The notes under the pieces are model-generated. The model saw only the letters and a list, made by a program, of their open reading frames with translations, had not been told where the DNA came from and ran no database searches. The translations under genes were made by a program, and so were the position numbers. Below are positions 53,608 through 62,843 of a stretch of DNA of 64,000 nt, one piece after another; position 1 is the first letter of the stretch; the number at the start of each line of letters is the position of its first letter. This stretch comes from JALORV01 sp963766365. GTDB taxonomy: Bacteria > Pseudomonadota > Gammaproteobacteria > Burkholderiales > Burkholderiaceae_F. Location: positions 124,001-188,000 of the forward strand of contig CAVXZK010000005.1 of the NCBI GenBank assembly GCA_963766365.1, in the 5' to 3' direction.

Positions 53608-53810
53608 AGCTGCAACGTCTCCTTTGACACGATTCTGACGTCGGCTCCGAACTTCAGCAATTGGCCGGCCACTGTCTATTCGAGAGCTTCGGGCGCGAGC
53701 ATTTCAGGTGGCCGCTTACGCGAATTCCAGTTGGCGGGTTCGGAGCATGCGTAAGGCGTGGCTGCAGCAGTATTGAACGAAGTCAAGCGCTTGACAGGCC
53801 GTGGCCCGGT

Positions 53811-54130
53811 TGGGCCACGCGTGGGCCACAGCTTGTGACGCAAGTCTCGACACCAATTGACGATTTTGACGGGCCGCCGGCGCAAAGCCGCCATCTGACC
53901 TTCGGGACGCCGATTAATGCGAACTTAAGGTCGTTGTGGCCCGATTTGCACCGAGGGTGACCTAAGGTCATCGGCGCGCGAACACTTCGCGACCGTCGGG
54001 AGTTTCGCCCGAAGGTCGTCGATTTTGGGCCACGCAGGGGTGAGACCTACGGTCATTTCTGTTGCATTGTGAAATTCGCGGTGCTGTCGTGGGCCACAGA
54101 TGGGCCACATTTGGGCCAACGGTGGGCCAC
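53811..54130. repeat. phased TGGGCCAC repeats, control region of element B
   Basis: TGGGCCAC starts at 53811 and 53822, at 54026, and at 54090, 54101, 54112 (last base A) and 54123: again exactly 11 bp apart within clusters. Palindromes TGACCTAAGGTCA (53958-53970) and GACCTACGGTCA (54044-54055) lie between, in the same order as in element A. From 54026 to 54231 the sequence parallels 38421-38626 closely. No gene is seen in 53608-54184. Confidence 0.72.
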
Positions 54131-54137
54131 AACGCAA

Positions 54138-54162
54138 AAAAGCCGCTGTGTCAGCGGCTTTT
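54138..54162 (-). terminator. terminator of tRNA-fMet supplied by element B
   Basis: AAAGCCGCTGTGTCAGCGGCTTT forms a stem; the minus strand continues TTTGCG. It lies 25 bases beyond the tRNA 3' end. Confidence 0.75.
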
Positions 54163-54184
54163 GATTGCGTAACGACTTGATTTT

Positions 54185-54231
54185 ATTGGTTGCGGGGGAA
54201 GGATTTGAACCTTCGACCTTCGGGTTATGAG
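54185..54231. repeat. attachment site copy within intact tRNA-fMet
   Basis: The 47-bp direct repeat of 38580-38626, covering the tRNA 3' end up to the anticodon. The tRNA stays complete because the element carries the same 3' sequence. Confidence 0.9.
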
Positions 54232-54263
54232 CCCGACGAGCTGCCAGACTGCTCCACCCCGCG
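54187..54263 (-). tRNA. initiator tRNA-Met (anticodon CAT)
   Basis: The 77-base gene reads CGCGGGGTGGAGCAG... on the minus strand and ends with an encoded CCA. Initiator features are clear: C1 opposite A72 (no pair) and three G:C pairs (GGG/CCC) in the anticodon stem around CTCATAA. It is the integration target of the island. Confidence 0.97.
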
Positions 54264-54404
54264 GCAACTTTTGTGAGTTGAAGATGATACACGATGTGAG
54301 GCGGCAAAGCGCTGATTGACTCTCTCCGCGGCCGTCAAGGACCTCACTCCTAGCCTTAGCGGTGGCACGGAAGGGCACCTCAGCGAATTGCCGGTGCCCG
54401 GCAC

Positions 54405-56540
54405 TTGCTAGATTCCACGTTTCGCACATCGATTCGGCCCTACTTGACCCCTAGCTGGTACTCCATTCCGGGTGTCTGGACCTATGGGATCGCGGCACTG
54501 GCGTTCGCGTGGCTGGCCGTGCGACTGCTTGCGCAATGGCAGCCGGGTGGAAAGCCCGCCATGCTTCTCGCGCTGGCGGGTGCGACATCGATGGCCGCGG
54601 CGGCTGCAGTGGCGTTCGTCACCGCGCCTTCCGTGGGCACGTGGTGGAGCGCGTGGGCGCTCGATCTACTCAGGAGCGCGGCGACCCTCGGTTTCCTGCT
54701 GGCGTTTCTCGGCGTGCGCGACCGCGGCAAGGGCGCGCAGCGCGGCGGCAAAGGTTGGGCCTTGCTGGTGGCGCTGGGGCTGGTATTCCTGCTTGCGCAG
54801 CTCGTGCTTGGAGTCAGAGCCCCGAGCGTGCCCGACCTCGGTCAGGCAGTTCATCAACTGGGGTTTGGTTCCGGCCTGGCGATCGCGGTCTTCGGGCTAG
54901 TACTGGTCGAGCAATGCTATCGGCGCACGCCGGCCGCATCACGTTGGCACGTCCGGCCCCTGCTGCTGGGGCTTGCGGGCGTCCTGGCTTTCGACCTGGT
55001 CCTCTATTCGGATGCGCTGCTGTTCCGCCAACTCGACATTGACTTGTGGTCCGCCCGGGGACTTGCACAGGCAATCACCGTGCCGCTGATGCTGCTGACG
55101 CTGAAGCGTGCCCACGATTGGTCGTTCGAGTTGTCGGTATCACGTGGGGTTCTCGCCGGCTCGACGGCGCTGCTGGCAGCCGGTGCGTACCTGTTGCTGA
55201 TATCCGGTGCCGGACTTCTGCTGCGACAGTTCGGAGGTTCCTGGGGCAGGGCACTCGAGTCGGCTCTGGTCTTTGCGGCGCTACTGCTGCTGGCGATGGT
55301 CGGCATGTCGGCCACGTTCCGGGCCAAGGTCCGCGTCCTGGTCGCCAAGAACTTCTTCACTTATCGCTACGACTACCGTGAAGAGTGGCTGCGTTTCACG
55401 AACACGCTGGCCAGCGGAGCCGCGGGGCAGCCTTGGATGGCCTGCGTGCGGGCGCTCGGCGACCTGGTCGAGAGTCCCGGCGGGGCCCTCTGGCTGAATG
55501 ACGGTAAAGGGACACTTTTCCAGGTGGCGCACTCGACCTTGCCACGGGATCGCGCCGCAATCGCGGAGACCGATGCGCTGCCCGCCTTCCTCAAGCGCTC
55601 CGGCTGGGTGCTGGAAGTGAGCGACGTCATGTCGCAGTCGCCTAAGTACGAGAACCTGACACTGCCGGCGTCGATCACCGACGCACGCGAAGCCTGGTTG
55701 ATCGTGCCCCTGCGGACCGCCGAGGAACTGGTCGGCTTCGTCGTTCTTTCCGAACCGCGCGTCCGCATCGAGCTGGACTGGGAAGTGCTCGACCTCCTGA
55801 AGACAGCGGGTCGACAGGCTGGCAGTTACCTCGCCTACGCGCAGGCTACCGAAGCGCTGCTGGAGGCGCGGAAGTTTGATGCCTTCCATCGCATGTCGAC
55901 CTTCGTCGTGCACGATCTCAAGAACCTGATCGCGCAGCTACGGCTCCTGCTTTCGAATGTCGAGCGACACCGCGACAATCCGGACTTCCAGCGCGATATG
56001 CTGAAGACCATCGAGCATGTCGTCGGGCGCATGCACCAACTGACGCTGCAGTTGCGACCGGAAGGCAAGGTGACCGATCCTCCGCGGCCGGTCGATGTCC
56101 GCGCCGTAATCCGTCGGGTTCAGACGTTGCGCGCCCAGACTCGCACCGGACTGCGCGTGGAGGCCGGCGAAGGTATCCTCGCGTGGGCGCATGATGACCT
56201 GCTCGAGCGGGTCGTCTCGCATCTCGTGCAGAACGCCTTCGATGCGTCCGGTGCGCAACCTGACGTGCTGGTTCAAGGGCGGAAAGAGGGCAATGAAGTG
56301 ATGGTGGAAGTCAGTGACACGGGCAAGGGCATGACCACAGAGTTCATCCGAGACCGACTGTTCCGTCCATTCCAGACCACCAAGGACACGGGCCTGGGCA
56401 TCGGCGCGTTCGAGTGTCAGCAGTACATCCAGGGCATAGGTGGACGCATTGAAGTCGAAAGCGTCCCGGAGCAGGGGACGCGCATGCGTGTCCGGTTGCG
56501 GGCCGTGGAGCCTGCGCGACCTGCCGGGGAGGCGGCGTGA
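54405..56540 (+). CDS. prsK: PEP-CTERM system sensor histidine kinase PrsK
   Basis: PrsK is the membrane sensor kinase of the exosortase/PEP-CTERM regulatory set and should phosphorylate PrsR. The 711 residues hold about eight membrane helices in the first 300, a GAF-like domain near 330-480, the phosphoacceptor box FVVHDLKNLIAQLRLLLSN (His near 502) and a HATPase with VSHLVQNAFDAS, DTGKGMT and GLGIGAFECQQYIQGIGG. The start is uncertain: TTG at 54405 is used here, and later TTG codons are possible. Its stop overlaps the prsR GTG. Confidence 0.9.
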   Translation: MLDSTFRTSIRPYLTPSWYSIPGVWTYGIAALAFAWLAVRLLAQWQPGGKPAMLLALAGATSMAAAAAVAFVTAPSVGTWWSAWALDLLRSAATLGFLLAFLGVRDRGKGAQRGGKGWALLVALGLVFLLAQLVLGVRAPSVPDLGQAVHQLGFGSGLAIAVFGLVLVEQCYRRTPAASRWHVRPLLLGLAGVLAFDLVLYSDALLFRQLDIDLWSARGLAQAITVPLMLLTLKRAHDWSFELSVSRGVLAGSTALLAAGAYLLLISGAGLLLRQFGGSWGRALESALVFAALLLLAMVGMSATFRAKVRVLVAKNFFTYRYDYREEWLRFTNTLASGAAGQPWMACVRALGDLVESPGGALWLNDGKGTLFQVAHSTLPRDRAAIAETDALPAFLKRSGWVLEVSDVMSQSPKYENLTLPASITDAREAWLIVPLRTAEELVGFVVLSEPRVRIELDWEVLDLLKTAGRQAGSYLAYAQATEALLEARKFDAFHRMSTFVVHDLKNLIAQLRLLLSNVERHRDNPDFQRDMLKTIEHVVGRMHQLTLQLRPEGKVTDPPRPVDVRAVIRRVQTLRAQTRTGLRVEAGEGILAWAHDDLLERVVSHLVQNAFDASGAQPDVLVQGRKEGNEVMVEVSDTGKGMTTEFIRDRLFRPFQTTKDTGLGIGAFECQQYIQGIGGRIEVESVPEQGTRMRVRLRAVEPARPAGEAA

Positions 56541-57913
56541 CCGAGACGCGGCGCACCCTGCTGGTGGTCGAAGATGATCCGGCACTGCAGACACAGATGA
56601 AGTGGGCTTTCGACGCCTACGACGTGGCCGTGGCATCCGACAGGGAGGAAGCCATCGCCCAGGTGCGGCGCGTCGAGCCGGCGGTCGTCACGCTTGATCT
56701 GGGGTTGCCGCCGGAACCCAGCGGCGTGGGTGAGGGTCTTCGCACCCTCGAGAAAATCCTGGAACTGGCGCCGGACACCAGGGTGATCGTGGTTACCGGA
56801 CAGCACGACAGCGCGAACGCGCGCCGGGCGGTCGCACTCGGAGCCTGCGATTTCTTCTCCAAGCCGTTCGACGCGGACGTCGTTTCGCTGATCATTGACC
56901 GCGCGTTCCACATGCACGAACTGCAGGCGGAAAATCGCCGGCTGATGACGGCGCGCACAGACGCTCCCGGCGGCATCATCAGCGGCGCCCCCGAGATGCT
57001 GGCGGTGTGCCGGATGATAGAAAAGGTCGCCGGCACCAACGCCACCGTGCTTCTGCTGGGCGAGTCGGGAACCGGCAAGGAGTTGCTCGCGAGGGCGCTG
57101 CACGATTCGTCCAGCCGCAGCAAGAAGCGCTTCGTCGCCATCAACTGCGCCGCCATCCCAGAGAACCTCCTGGAGAGCGAACTGTTCGGCTATGAGCGCG
57201 GGGCCTTCACTGGTGCGAACAAGCAGACCCCGGGGCGTATCGAGACGGCGCATCAGGGCACCTTGTTCCTCGACGAAATCGGCGACCTGCCGCTGCCACT
57301 GCAGGCCAAGCTGCTGCGCTTTCTGCAGGAGCGCACCGTGGAGCGTCTCGGCGGACGAGAGGAAATTCCGGTCGATGTGCGCATAGTGTGCGCCACGCAT
57401 CAGAACCTGCGCGACCGCATCGCCACCGGACTGTTCAGGGAAGACCTGTTCTACCGCTTCGCGGAGATCGTCGTGACCGTTCCACCGCTGCGTGACAGGC
57501 CGGGGGATGCGGTCCTTCTGGCGCACGCGTTCGTGCGTCGCTTTGGCGACGAGCAGAAGCGCAGCCGGCTCAGCCTCAGCGACGACGCGCTGGCGGCAAT
57601 CGAGCGTCACCGCTGGCCTGGCAACGTGCGCGAACTCGAGAACGTCATCAAGCGTGCGGTCATCCTTGCGGAGGGACCCGTGATCAAGGCAATCGACCTC
57701 GGGCTCGAGTCGACCTCCGCGGAGGATGAACCGCTCAACCTGCGTGAGGCCCGGGACGGTGCCGAGCGCCGGGAACTCGTGCGGGCGCTGGCGCGGGCAA
57801 ACGGCAATCTGTCCAAGGCCGCTGACCTGCTCGGCGTCAGCCGACCGACGCTATACGATCTGCTGAATCGCTTTGGCATGCGCAAGCAGGATCAACAGGG
57901 GAGTTCGACATGA
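56537..57913 (+). CDS. prsR: PEP-CTERM system sigma-54 response regulator PrsR
   Basis: PrsR is a response regulator that activates sigma-54 promoters. The 458 residues start with a receiver domain (VVEDDPAL, phosphorylatable Asp in VVTLDLGLPP near 53), followed by an AAA+ domain with Walker A GESGTGKELLARAL near 175, the sigma-54 contact loop GAFTGANKQTPG, Walker B FLDEIGDLPLPLQ, and a Fis-type helix-turn-helix at the end (NGNLSKAADLLGVSRPTLYDLL). GTG start overlaps prsK (GTGA); its stop overlaps prsT (ATGA). Confidence 0.94.
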   Translation: MTETRRTLLVVEDDPALQTQMKWAFDAYDVAVASDREEAIAQVRRVEPAVVTLDLGLPPEPSGVGEGLRTLEKILELAPDTRVIVVTGQHDSANARRAVALGACDFFSKPFDADVVSLIIDRAFHMHELQAENRRLMTARTDAPGGIISGAPEMLAVCRMIEKVAGTNATVLLLGESGTGKELLARALHDSSSRSKKRFVAINCAAIPENLLESELFGYERGAFTGANKQTPGRIETAHQGTLFLDEIGDLPLPLQAKLLRFLQERTVERLGGREEIPVDVRIVCATHQNLRDRIATGLFREDLFYRFAEIVVTVPPLRDRPGDAVLLAHAFVRRFGDEQKRSRLSLSDDALAAIERHRWPGNVRELENVIKRAVILAEGPVIKAIDLGLESTSAEDEPLNLREARDGAERRELVRALARANGNLSKAADLLGVSRPTLYDLLNRFGMRKQDQQGSST

Positions 57914-60699
57914 CCGCGCTAGCACGCCGGCTTCTTCCATCGCTCGGCGGCCTCGGGCTGGCTTTGGTCATGCTGTTCCCGCTTTCAGCTTGCCAGAACG
58001 ACAGCCCTGCGCGTCTGCTCGAATCGGCTCGCGCCTACCAGGAGAAAGGCGATCATCGGGCGGCCATCATCCAGTTGAAGAACGTGGTGCAGCAGCAGCC
58101 TGAGAACGGCGAAGCTCGCCTGCTGCTGGGTCAGTCGTCGCTGATCGTCGGCGATACGGCCAGCGCCGAGAAGGAGTTGCGCAAGGCGCTGGAGTTCAAG
58201 CAGGCGCCGGACAGCGTCTTGCCGCTGCTGGCCCAGGCACTGCTCGATCAGAACAAACCGAACAAGCTGATCGAGGAGTTCGGCGCTACCAAGCTCGCTG
58301 CACCACAGTCGGACGCGGAACTGCGAGCTCGCGTCGGCGAAGCCTACCTCCGCACTCGCGAGTTCAAGGAGGCGGGGAGCGCGTTCGACGCCGCTCTGGC
58401 ATCCGATCCAGCGAATGTTCGCGCGCAGCTGGGGCAGGTGCGACTGACCGCGGTGCAGGGGGACCTCACGCAGGCTTCGGCGCTGGTGGCCAAAGTGGCA
58501 GCCGCCAACCCCAAGTCCGCGGAAGCACTGATGCTGCAGGGCGAGCTGAAGCTGTTCTCGGGAGACCGGGCGGGGGCGATCGCCTCCCTGGAGCAGGCAG
58601 TGGCCGCCAATCCTGCCTACACGAACGCGCGCTTTGAACTGATCTCGCTGCTGATTTCAGAGCGCAAGTTCGATCTGGCGAGCGCGCAGGTGGAGGCGGC
58701 GCGAGCAGCACACGGTTCCGACGTGCGCCTCGCCTACCTGGAGGCCCTGATCGCGGTGGGCAAGAAGGACTACGCGAGGGCGCGCGACCTGGCGCAGCAG
58801 GTGCTGAAACGGGCGCCGGAACACGTGCCGACACTTGTGCTGCTTGGAGGAGTGGAGCTGGAAGAAAAGCAGTACGCGAGCGGGGAGGCGACGCTGCAAC
58901 GCGCGCTGGTGCTGGCGCCCCAGCATGCCGGAGCGCGTACCTTGCTTGCGCGCAGTTACCTGGCATCGAATCAGCCGGCGCGCGCGCTCGAAGCGGTTCA
59001 GCCATTCCTCGCGCGTGGTACGGTCGTCGATGGGCCAACCCTGATGGTGATCGCCGAGACGTACCTGGCCAACGGCGAACTCAAGCAGGCAGCCCAGTAT
59101 TTCGATGCTGCGTCGAAGTTACCGCAGCAACAGGCGCTGGCTCAGGTCCGCCTCGGGCAGATCGCGATGGCAAGGGGCGACGTCGAAGGCGGAATCCGCT
59201 TGCTTGAAACGGCAACAGCGGGCGAGAAGGCGCCGATCCAGGCCGACCTTGCGCTGATCGCCGGTTACACGCGCAGCGGGGAAAGCGCCAAAGCTTTGCA
59301 GGTGGCGCAGGGCCTGGTGAACAAGCAACCGGACAGTCCGCTAGCCTATCAAGTGCTGGGGGCGGTGCAGGGTTCGCGCAAGGACTACGCCGCCGCCCGG
59401 GTCGCATTCGAGAAGTCGCTCGCCATCAACCCCGGCTACCTGCCGGCGGCGGCTGGGCTGGCGCGACTCGACATGGCGGAAGGCAAGCCGGCCAACGCGC
59501 GCGGGCGCTTCGAGGCGGTTGTCGCAAAGGACCCTAAGAACGAACAGGCACTGCTTGCCCTTGCAGATGTAATGGCACGGACGCAGGCGCCGGCCCCCGA
59601 GGTCGGCGCGGTACTGAAGCGGGCCGTGAGCGCCAAGCCTGATTCGGCAGCGGCCCGCGTTGCCCTCGTCAATTTCTATCTGCAGGGAAACAATTCGCGG
59701 GAGGCACTGGCGGCGGCGCAGGAAGCCTCCGCGGCGGTTGGTCAGGACCCGCGAGTGATGGACGCACTGGGCCGCGCGCAGCTGGCCGCGGGGGATACGA
59801 ACCAGGCGATCGAGACCTTCAGCCGGCTCGTAACCGCGGAGCCCCAGTCGGCGATGCCGCTGATGCGTCTCGCATCGGCGCATTTCGCACGCAAGGACTT
59901 CGACAAGGCGATCGATGCCCTGCGGCGCGCGCAAAAGCTTGCGCCGAATGATCCGACGATTGCGCGTGACCTCGTGGTCTCTTACGTGATGGCCGAAAAG
60001 CCCGACGAGGCGCTCAAGCAGGCCAAGGCGTTCCAGCAAGCCCATCCAAAGTCCGCCACCGGCTACGTGCTTGAAGGAGACATCTATGCCTCGGGCAAAC
60101 AGTGGGCGCCGGCGGAACGCGCCTACCGTGAAGGCCTCAAGGCTCAAGCGACGTCGGAAGGCCTGGCAGTGAAGCTTCATGGCGTGCTCGTTGCCTCCGG
60201 ACGGAAGGCCGAGGCCGATGCGTTTGCCCGCAAGTGGCTGGTCGAGAACCCAGCGGACAACGGCTTCCGTGCCTACCTGGCGGAACAGGCGTTGCGCGCC
60301 CAGGATTTCAAGGGGGCCGCCGCGCTCTATCAGGTGCTCGTTGCGCAGCAGCCAACAAATCCGATTGCCTGGAACAACCTCGCTTGGACCGCGGGCCAGC
60401 TGGGCGATCCGAAAGCGTTGAGTTACGCCGAGCGGGCGCTGAAGCTTGCCCCGGACAGCCCGGCGGTCCTCGACACCATGGGGGTCGTACTGACCTCCAG
60501 AGGCGAGGCGGACAAGGCAATTGAGTACATGGCCCGCGCGGTGGCGCTTGCTCCCGAGCGCCACGATATCCGGCTGAACTACGCCAAGACGTTGCTCAAG
60601 GCTGGCCGGACCGAGGACGCGCGCAAGGAATTGCGGCAGTTGCAGGCGGTCAGCCAGGATTTCCCGGGGAAGTCGGAAATCTCCGCATTGCTGAAGTGA
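57910..60699 (+). CDS. prsT: PEP-CTERM system TPR-repeat lipoprotein PrsT
   Basis: A 929-residue lipoprotein made almost wholly of tetratricopeptide repeats. The signal is MTALARRLLPSLGGLGLALV with lipobox LSAC near residue 28. Repeats such as ARAYQEKGDHRAAIIQLKNV, ARVAFEKSLAINPGYLPAAA and NNLAWTAGQLGDPKALSYAE run from about residue 40 to the end. It is expected at the envelope, in assembly or export of exopolysaccharide. It is translationally coupled to prsR. Confidence 0.93.
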   Translation: MTALARRLLPSLGGLGLALVMLFPLSACQNDSPARLLESARAYQEKGDHRAAIIQLKNVVQQQPENGEARLLLGQSSLIVGDTASAEKELRKALEFKQAPDSVLPLLAQALLDQNKPNKLIEEFGATKLAAPQSDAELRARVGEAYLRTREFKEAGSAFDAALASDPANVRAQLGQVRLTAVQGDLTQASALVAKVAAANPKSAEALMLQGELKLFSGDRAGAIASLEQAVAANPAYTNARFELISLLISERKFDLASAQVEAARAAHGSDVRLAYLEALIAVGKKDYARARDLAQQVLKRAPEHVPTLVLLGGVELEEKQYASGEATLQRALVLAPQHAGARTLLARSYLASNQPARALEAVQPFLARGTVVDGPTLMVIAETYLANGELKQAAQYFDAASKLPQQQALAQVRLGQIAMARGDVEGGIRLLETATAGEKAPIQADLALIAGYTRSGESAKALQVAQGLVNKQPDSPLAYQVLGAVQGSRKDYAAARVAFEKSLAINPGYLPAAAGLARLDMAEGKPANARGRFEAVVAKDPKNEQALLALADVMARTQAPAPEVGAVLKRAVSAKPDSAAARVALVNFYLQGNNSREALAAAQEASAAVGQDPRVMDALGRAQLAAGDTNQAIETFSRLVTAEPQSAMPLMRLASAHFARKDFDKAIDALRRAQKLAPNDPTIARDLVVSYVMAEKPDEALKQAKAFQQAHPKSATGYVLEGDIYASGKQWAPAERAYREGLKAQATSEGLAVKLHGVLVASGRKAEADAFARKWLVENPADNGFRAYLAEQALRAQDFKGAAALYQVLVAQQPTNPIAWNNLAWTAGQLGDPKALSYAERALKLAPDSPAVLDTMGVVLTSRGEADKAIEYMARAVALAPERHDIRLNYAKTLLKAGRTEDARKELRQLQAVSQDFPGKSEISALLK

Positions 60700-60732
60700 C
60701 GAAGAAAGATCAACACAAGGGAAGGCCAGGTC

Positions 60733-62022
60733 GTGGAAGGCAAAGCATCAGTGGGGGTCGTCGGACTCGGGTATGTCGGATTGCCGCTCGCGGTCGAATT
60801 CGGGAAGAAGGTGCGCACGGTCGGCTTTGACCTGTCAACCGAGAAGGTGGCGGCCTATCGTGGACACGTTGATCCCACGGGTGAGGTGAGCACGGAGGAC
60901 CTGAAGGCAGCAAGGATGCTGGAGGCGACCACAGACCCAACGCAGCTGCGCGAGGTCGACTTGGTCATCGTGGCGGTGCCGACGCCGATCGACGCGGCTC
61001 ATCAGCCGGACTTTTCGCCGCTGGTCAGCGCGAGCATCACGGTAGGGCGCCACATGAAGAAAGGCGCGACCGTGGTCTATGAGTCGACTGTGTATCCCGG
61101 TGCCACCGAGGAGATCTGCATTCCGCTGCTTGAGCGCGAGTCGGGCCTGAAGTGGAAGCAGGACTTCTTCGTGGGGTATTCCCCCGAGCGCATCAATCCC
61201 GGCGATCGCGAGCATACTTTGACGCGCATCGTGAAGGTGGTCTCGGGCGACACGCCTGAGACGCTCGAGCGGGTGGCGCGAGCCTATGAGATGGTCGTGA
61301 CGGCCGGGGTGCACCGGGCGTCCAGCATCAAGGTGGCGGAGGCCGCGAAGGTGATCGAGAACACCCAGCGTGACCTCAACATCGCGCTGATGAACGAGCT
61401 TGCGCTGATCTTCCACCGCATTGGCATCGACACGATGGAAGTGCTGCAGGCCGCCGGCACGAAGTGGAACTTCCTGCCATTCCGTCCCGGCCTGGTCGGC
61501 GGCCACTGCATCGGCGTCGACCCCTATTACCTGACCCACAAGGCCGACATGCTCGGTTACCACCCCCAGGTCATTCTCGCCGGACGGCGGATCAACGACG
61601 GCATGGGGCACTTCGTCGCCGAGCAGACGGTGAAGCAACTCATCCAGTCCGGAGTACACGTGAAGGACGCCGACGTCATCGTCCTCGGACTGACCTTCAA
61701 GGAAGACTGTCCCGACCTCCGCAATTCGCGGGTCATCGACATCATCCGCGAACTGCAATCGTACGGCGCCCGGGTCAGCGTGCACGATCCCCTGGCCGAC
61801 GCTGGCGAAGCCGCGCATGAATATGGCGTGGCGCTGCGCGAGTGGGATGACCTGCCGCGCGCCAGCGCGATCGTTGCAGCCGTGGCGCACGACGCGTTCA
61901 GGCGGCGTCCGGTCGACGACTACGCCGCAAGACTTGTGCCGGGCGGGCTTTACGTCGATGTCAAGAGTCAGGCCGACGCTGCGCAACTCCGAGCCCGCGG
62001 CCTGAGGGTGTGGCGCCTCTAA
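60733..62022 (+). CDS. UDP-sugar 6-dehydrogenase, VipA/TviB type
   Basis: A nucleotide sugar dehydrogenase that likely oxidises UDP-GlcNAc or UDP-GalNAc at C6 to the uronic acid for polysaccharide synthesis. The 429 residues start with a Rossmann motif VGLGYVGLPLAVEFGKK near 10-26, and have the VYESTVYPGATEE block near 116, GVHRASSIKVAEAAKVIENT near 193, and the catalytic Cys in GGHCIGVDPYYL near 259. GTG start follows AGGGAAGG. It is downstream of prsT by 33 bases and probably in the same transcript. Confidence 0.93.
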   Translation: MEGKASVGVVGLGYVGLPLAVEFGKKVRTVGFDLSTEKVAAYRGHVDPTGEVSTEDLKAARMLEATTDPTQLREVDLVIVAVPTPIDAAHQPDFSPLVSASITVGRHMKKGATVVYESTVYPGATEEICIPLLERESGLKWKQDFFVGYSPERINPGDREHTLTRIVKVVSGDTPETLERVARAYEMVVTAGVHRASSIKVAEAAKVIENTQRDLNIALMNELALIFHRIGIDTMEVLQAAGTKWNFLPFRPGLVGGHCIGVDPYYLTHKADMLGYHPQVILAGRRINDGMGHFVAEQTVKQLIQSGVHVKDADVIVLGLTFKEDCPDLRNSRVIDIIRELQSYGARVSVHDPLADAGEAAHEYGVALREWDDLPRASAIVAAVAHDAFRRRPVDDYAARLVPGGLYVDVKSQADAAQLRARGLRVWRL

Positions 62023-62033
62023 CGCGCGCGAGG

Positions 62034-62843
62034 ATGACGGCAACCGCGGGTGACGCGGCGCGACTCACGCGCGCGCTGAGTGCCTTGGCCTGTCTGGTGC
62101 TCGGCGCCCTGACCCCCGGGCCCACGGGCGCCGAGGCGCCGCCGGCAATTGCCGCGGTCAAGTCGTCGATCGTGGCGATCGGTACCTTCCAGGCGACCCG
62201 GGTCCCCCAGTTTCGCTTCCTCGGCACCGGGTTCGTCGTGGGCGACGGAACCCTGGTGGCGACGAATGCCCATGTGTTGCCAGCCAGGCTCGACGTGGGC
62301 GCGGATCCTGAAGTGCTCGTCGCGGTGCTACCCGGGGAGGATCCCGCCCGACGTAGCGTGCGGAAGCTGACGCACCTGGCTGTGGACAACGAACACGACA
62401 TTGCGGTGCTGAAGATGGAAGGGCAGCCGCTGCGTCCGTTGAAACTGCGCGATTCTGATTCGGTCGTCGAAGGCGAGAGCCTCCTATTCACCGGCTTTCC
62501 GATCGGCGGAGTGCTCGGCCTGTTTCCTGCAACGCACCGCGCAATGGTTGCGGCGATCGCGCCGATAGCGCTGCCGTCGGCAAGCAGCCGGCAACTCGAT
62601 CCGAGGGTAATCCGCCGGCTCCGTGACTCGACTGCGTTCCCGGTGTTTCAGCTGGACGCAACGGCTTTCCCCGGCAACAGCGGCAGCCCCCTGTACGACC
62701 CGGCAACCGGCGAGGTGGTCGGGATTCTGAACATGGTTTTCGTCAAAGGGACCAAGGAATCCGCGCTGACGCAGCCTTCGGGCATCAGCTACGCGATCCC
62801 ATCGCGTTTCTTGATCGACCTGCTCAGGAGCATTCAACGCTGA
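62034..62843 (+). CDS. trypsin-like serine protease, exported
   Basis: A 269-residue trypsin_2-type protease. After a signal-like hydrophobic stretch (LSALACLVLGALTPGPTG), the catalytic triad is seen in order: His in TNAHVLPA, Asp in NEHDIAVLKM and Ser in TAFPGNSGSPLYD. GISYAIPSRFLIDLL closes the domain. No PDZ domain is present, unlike DegP. The start at 62034 gives a normal signal peptide; an upstream one at 62010 overlaps the dehydrogenase. It may process envelope proteins in the PEP-CTERM locus. Confidence 0.85.
   Translation: MTATAGDAARLTRALSALACLVLGALTPGPTGAEAPPAIAAVKSSIVAIGTFQATRVPQFRFLGTGFVVGDGTLVATNAHVLPARLDVGADPEVLVAVLPGEDPARRSVRKLTHLAVDNEHDIAVLKMEGQPLRPLKLRDSDSVVEGESLLFTGFPIGGVLGLFPATHRAMVAAIAPIALPSASSRQLDPRVIRRLRDSTAFPVFQLDATAFPGNSGSPLYDPATGEVVGILNMVFVKGTKESALTQPSGISYAIPSRFLIDLLRSIQR

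Larger units (their letters stand above)
38580..54231. mobile_element. integrated element B, about 15.7 kb, in tRNA-fMet
   Basis: Bounded by the 47-bp direct repeats at 38580 and 54185. It contains a giant recombinase-like gene, HigBA-like genes, several unknown genes, an intact tyrosine integrase with excisionase-like gene, an integron-type cassette and a control region. The intact integrase and perfect repeats suggest it may still be able to excise. Confidence 0.85.
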
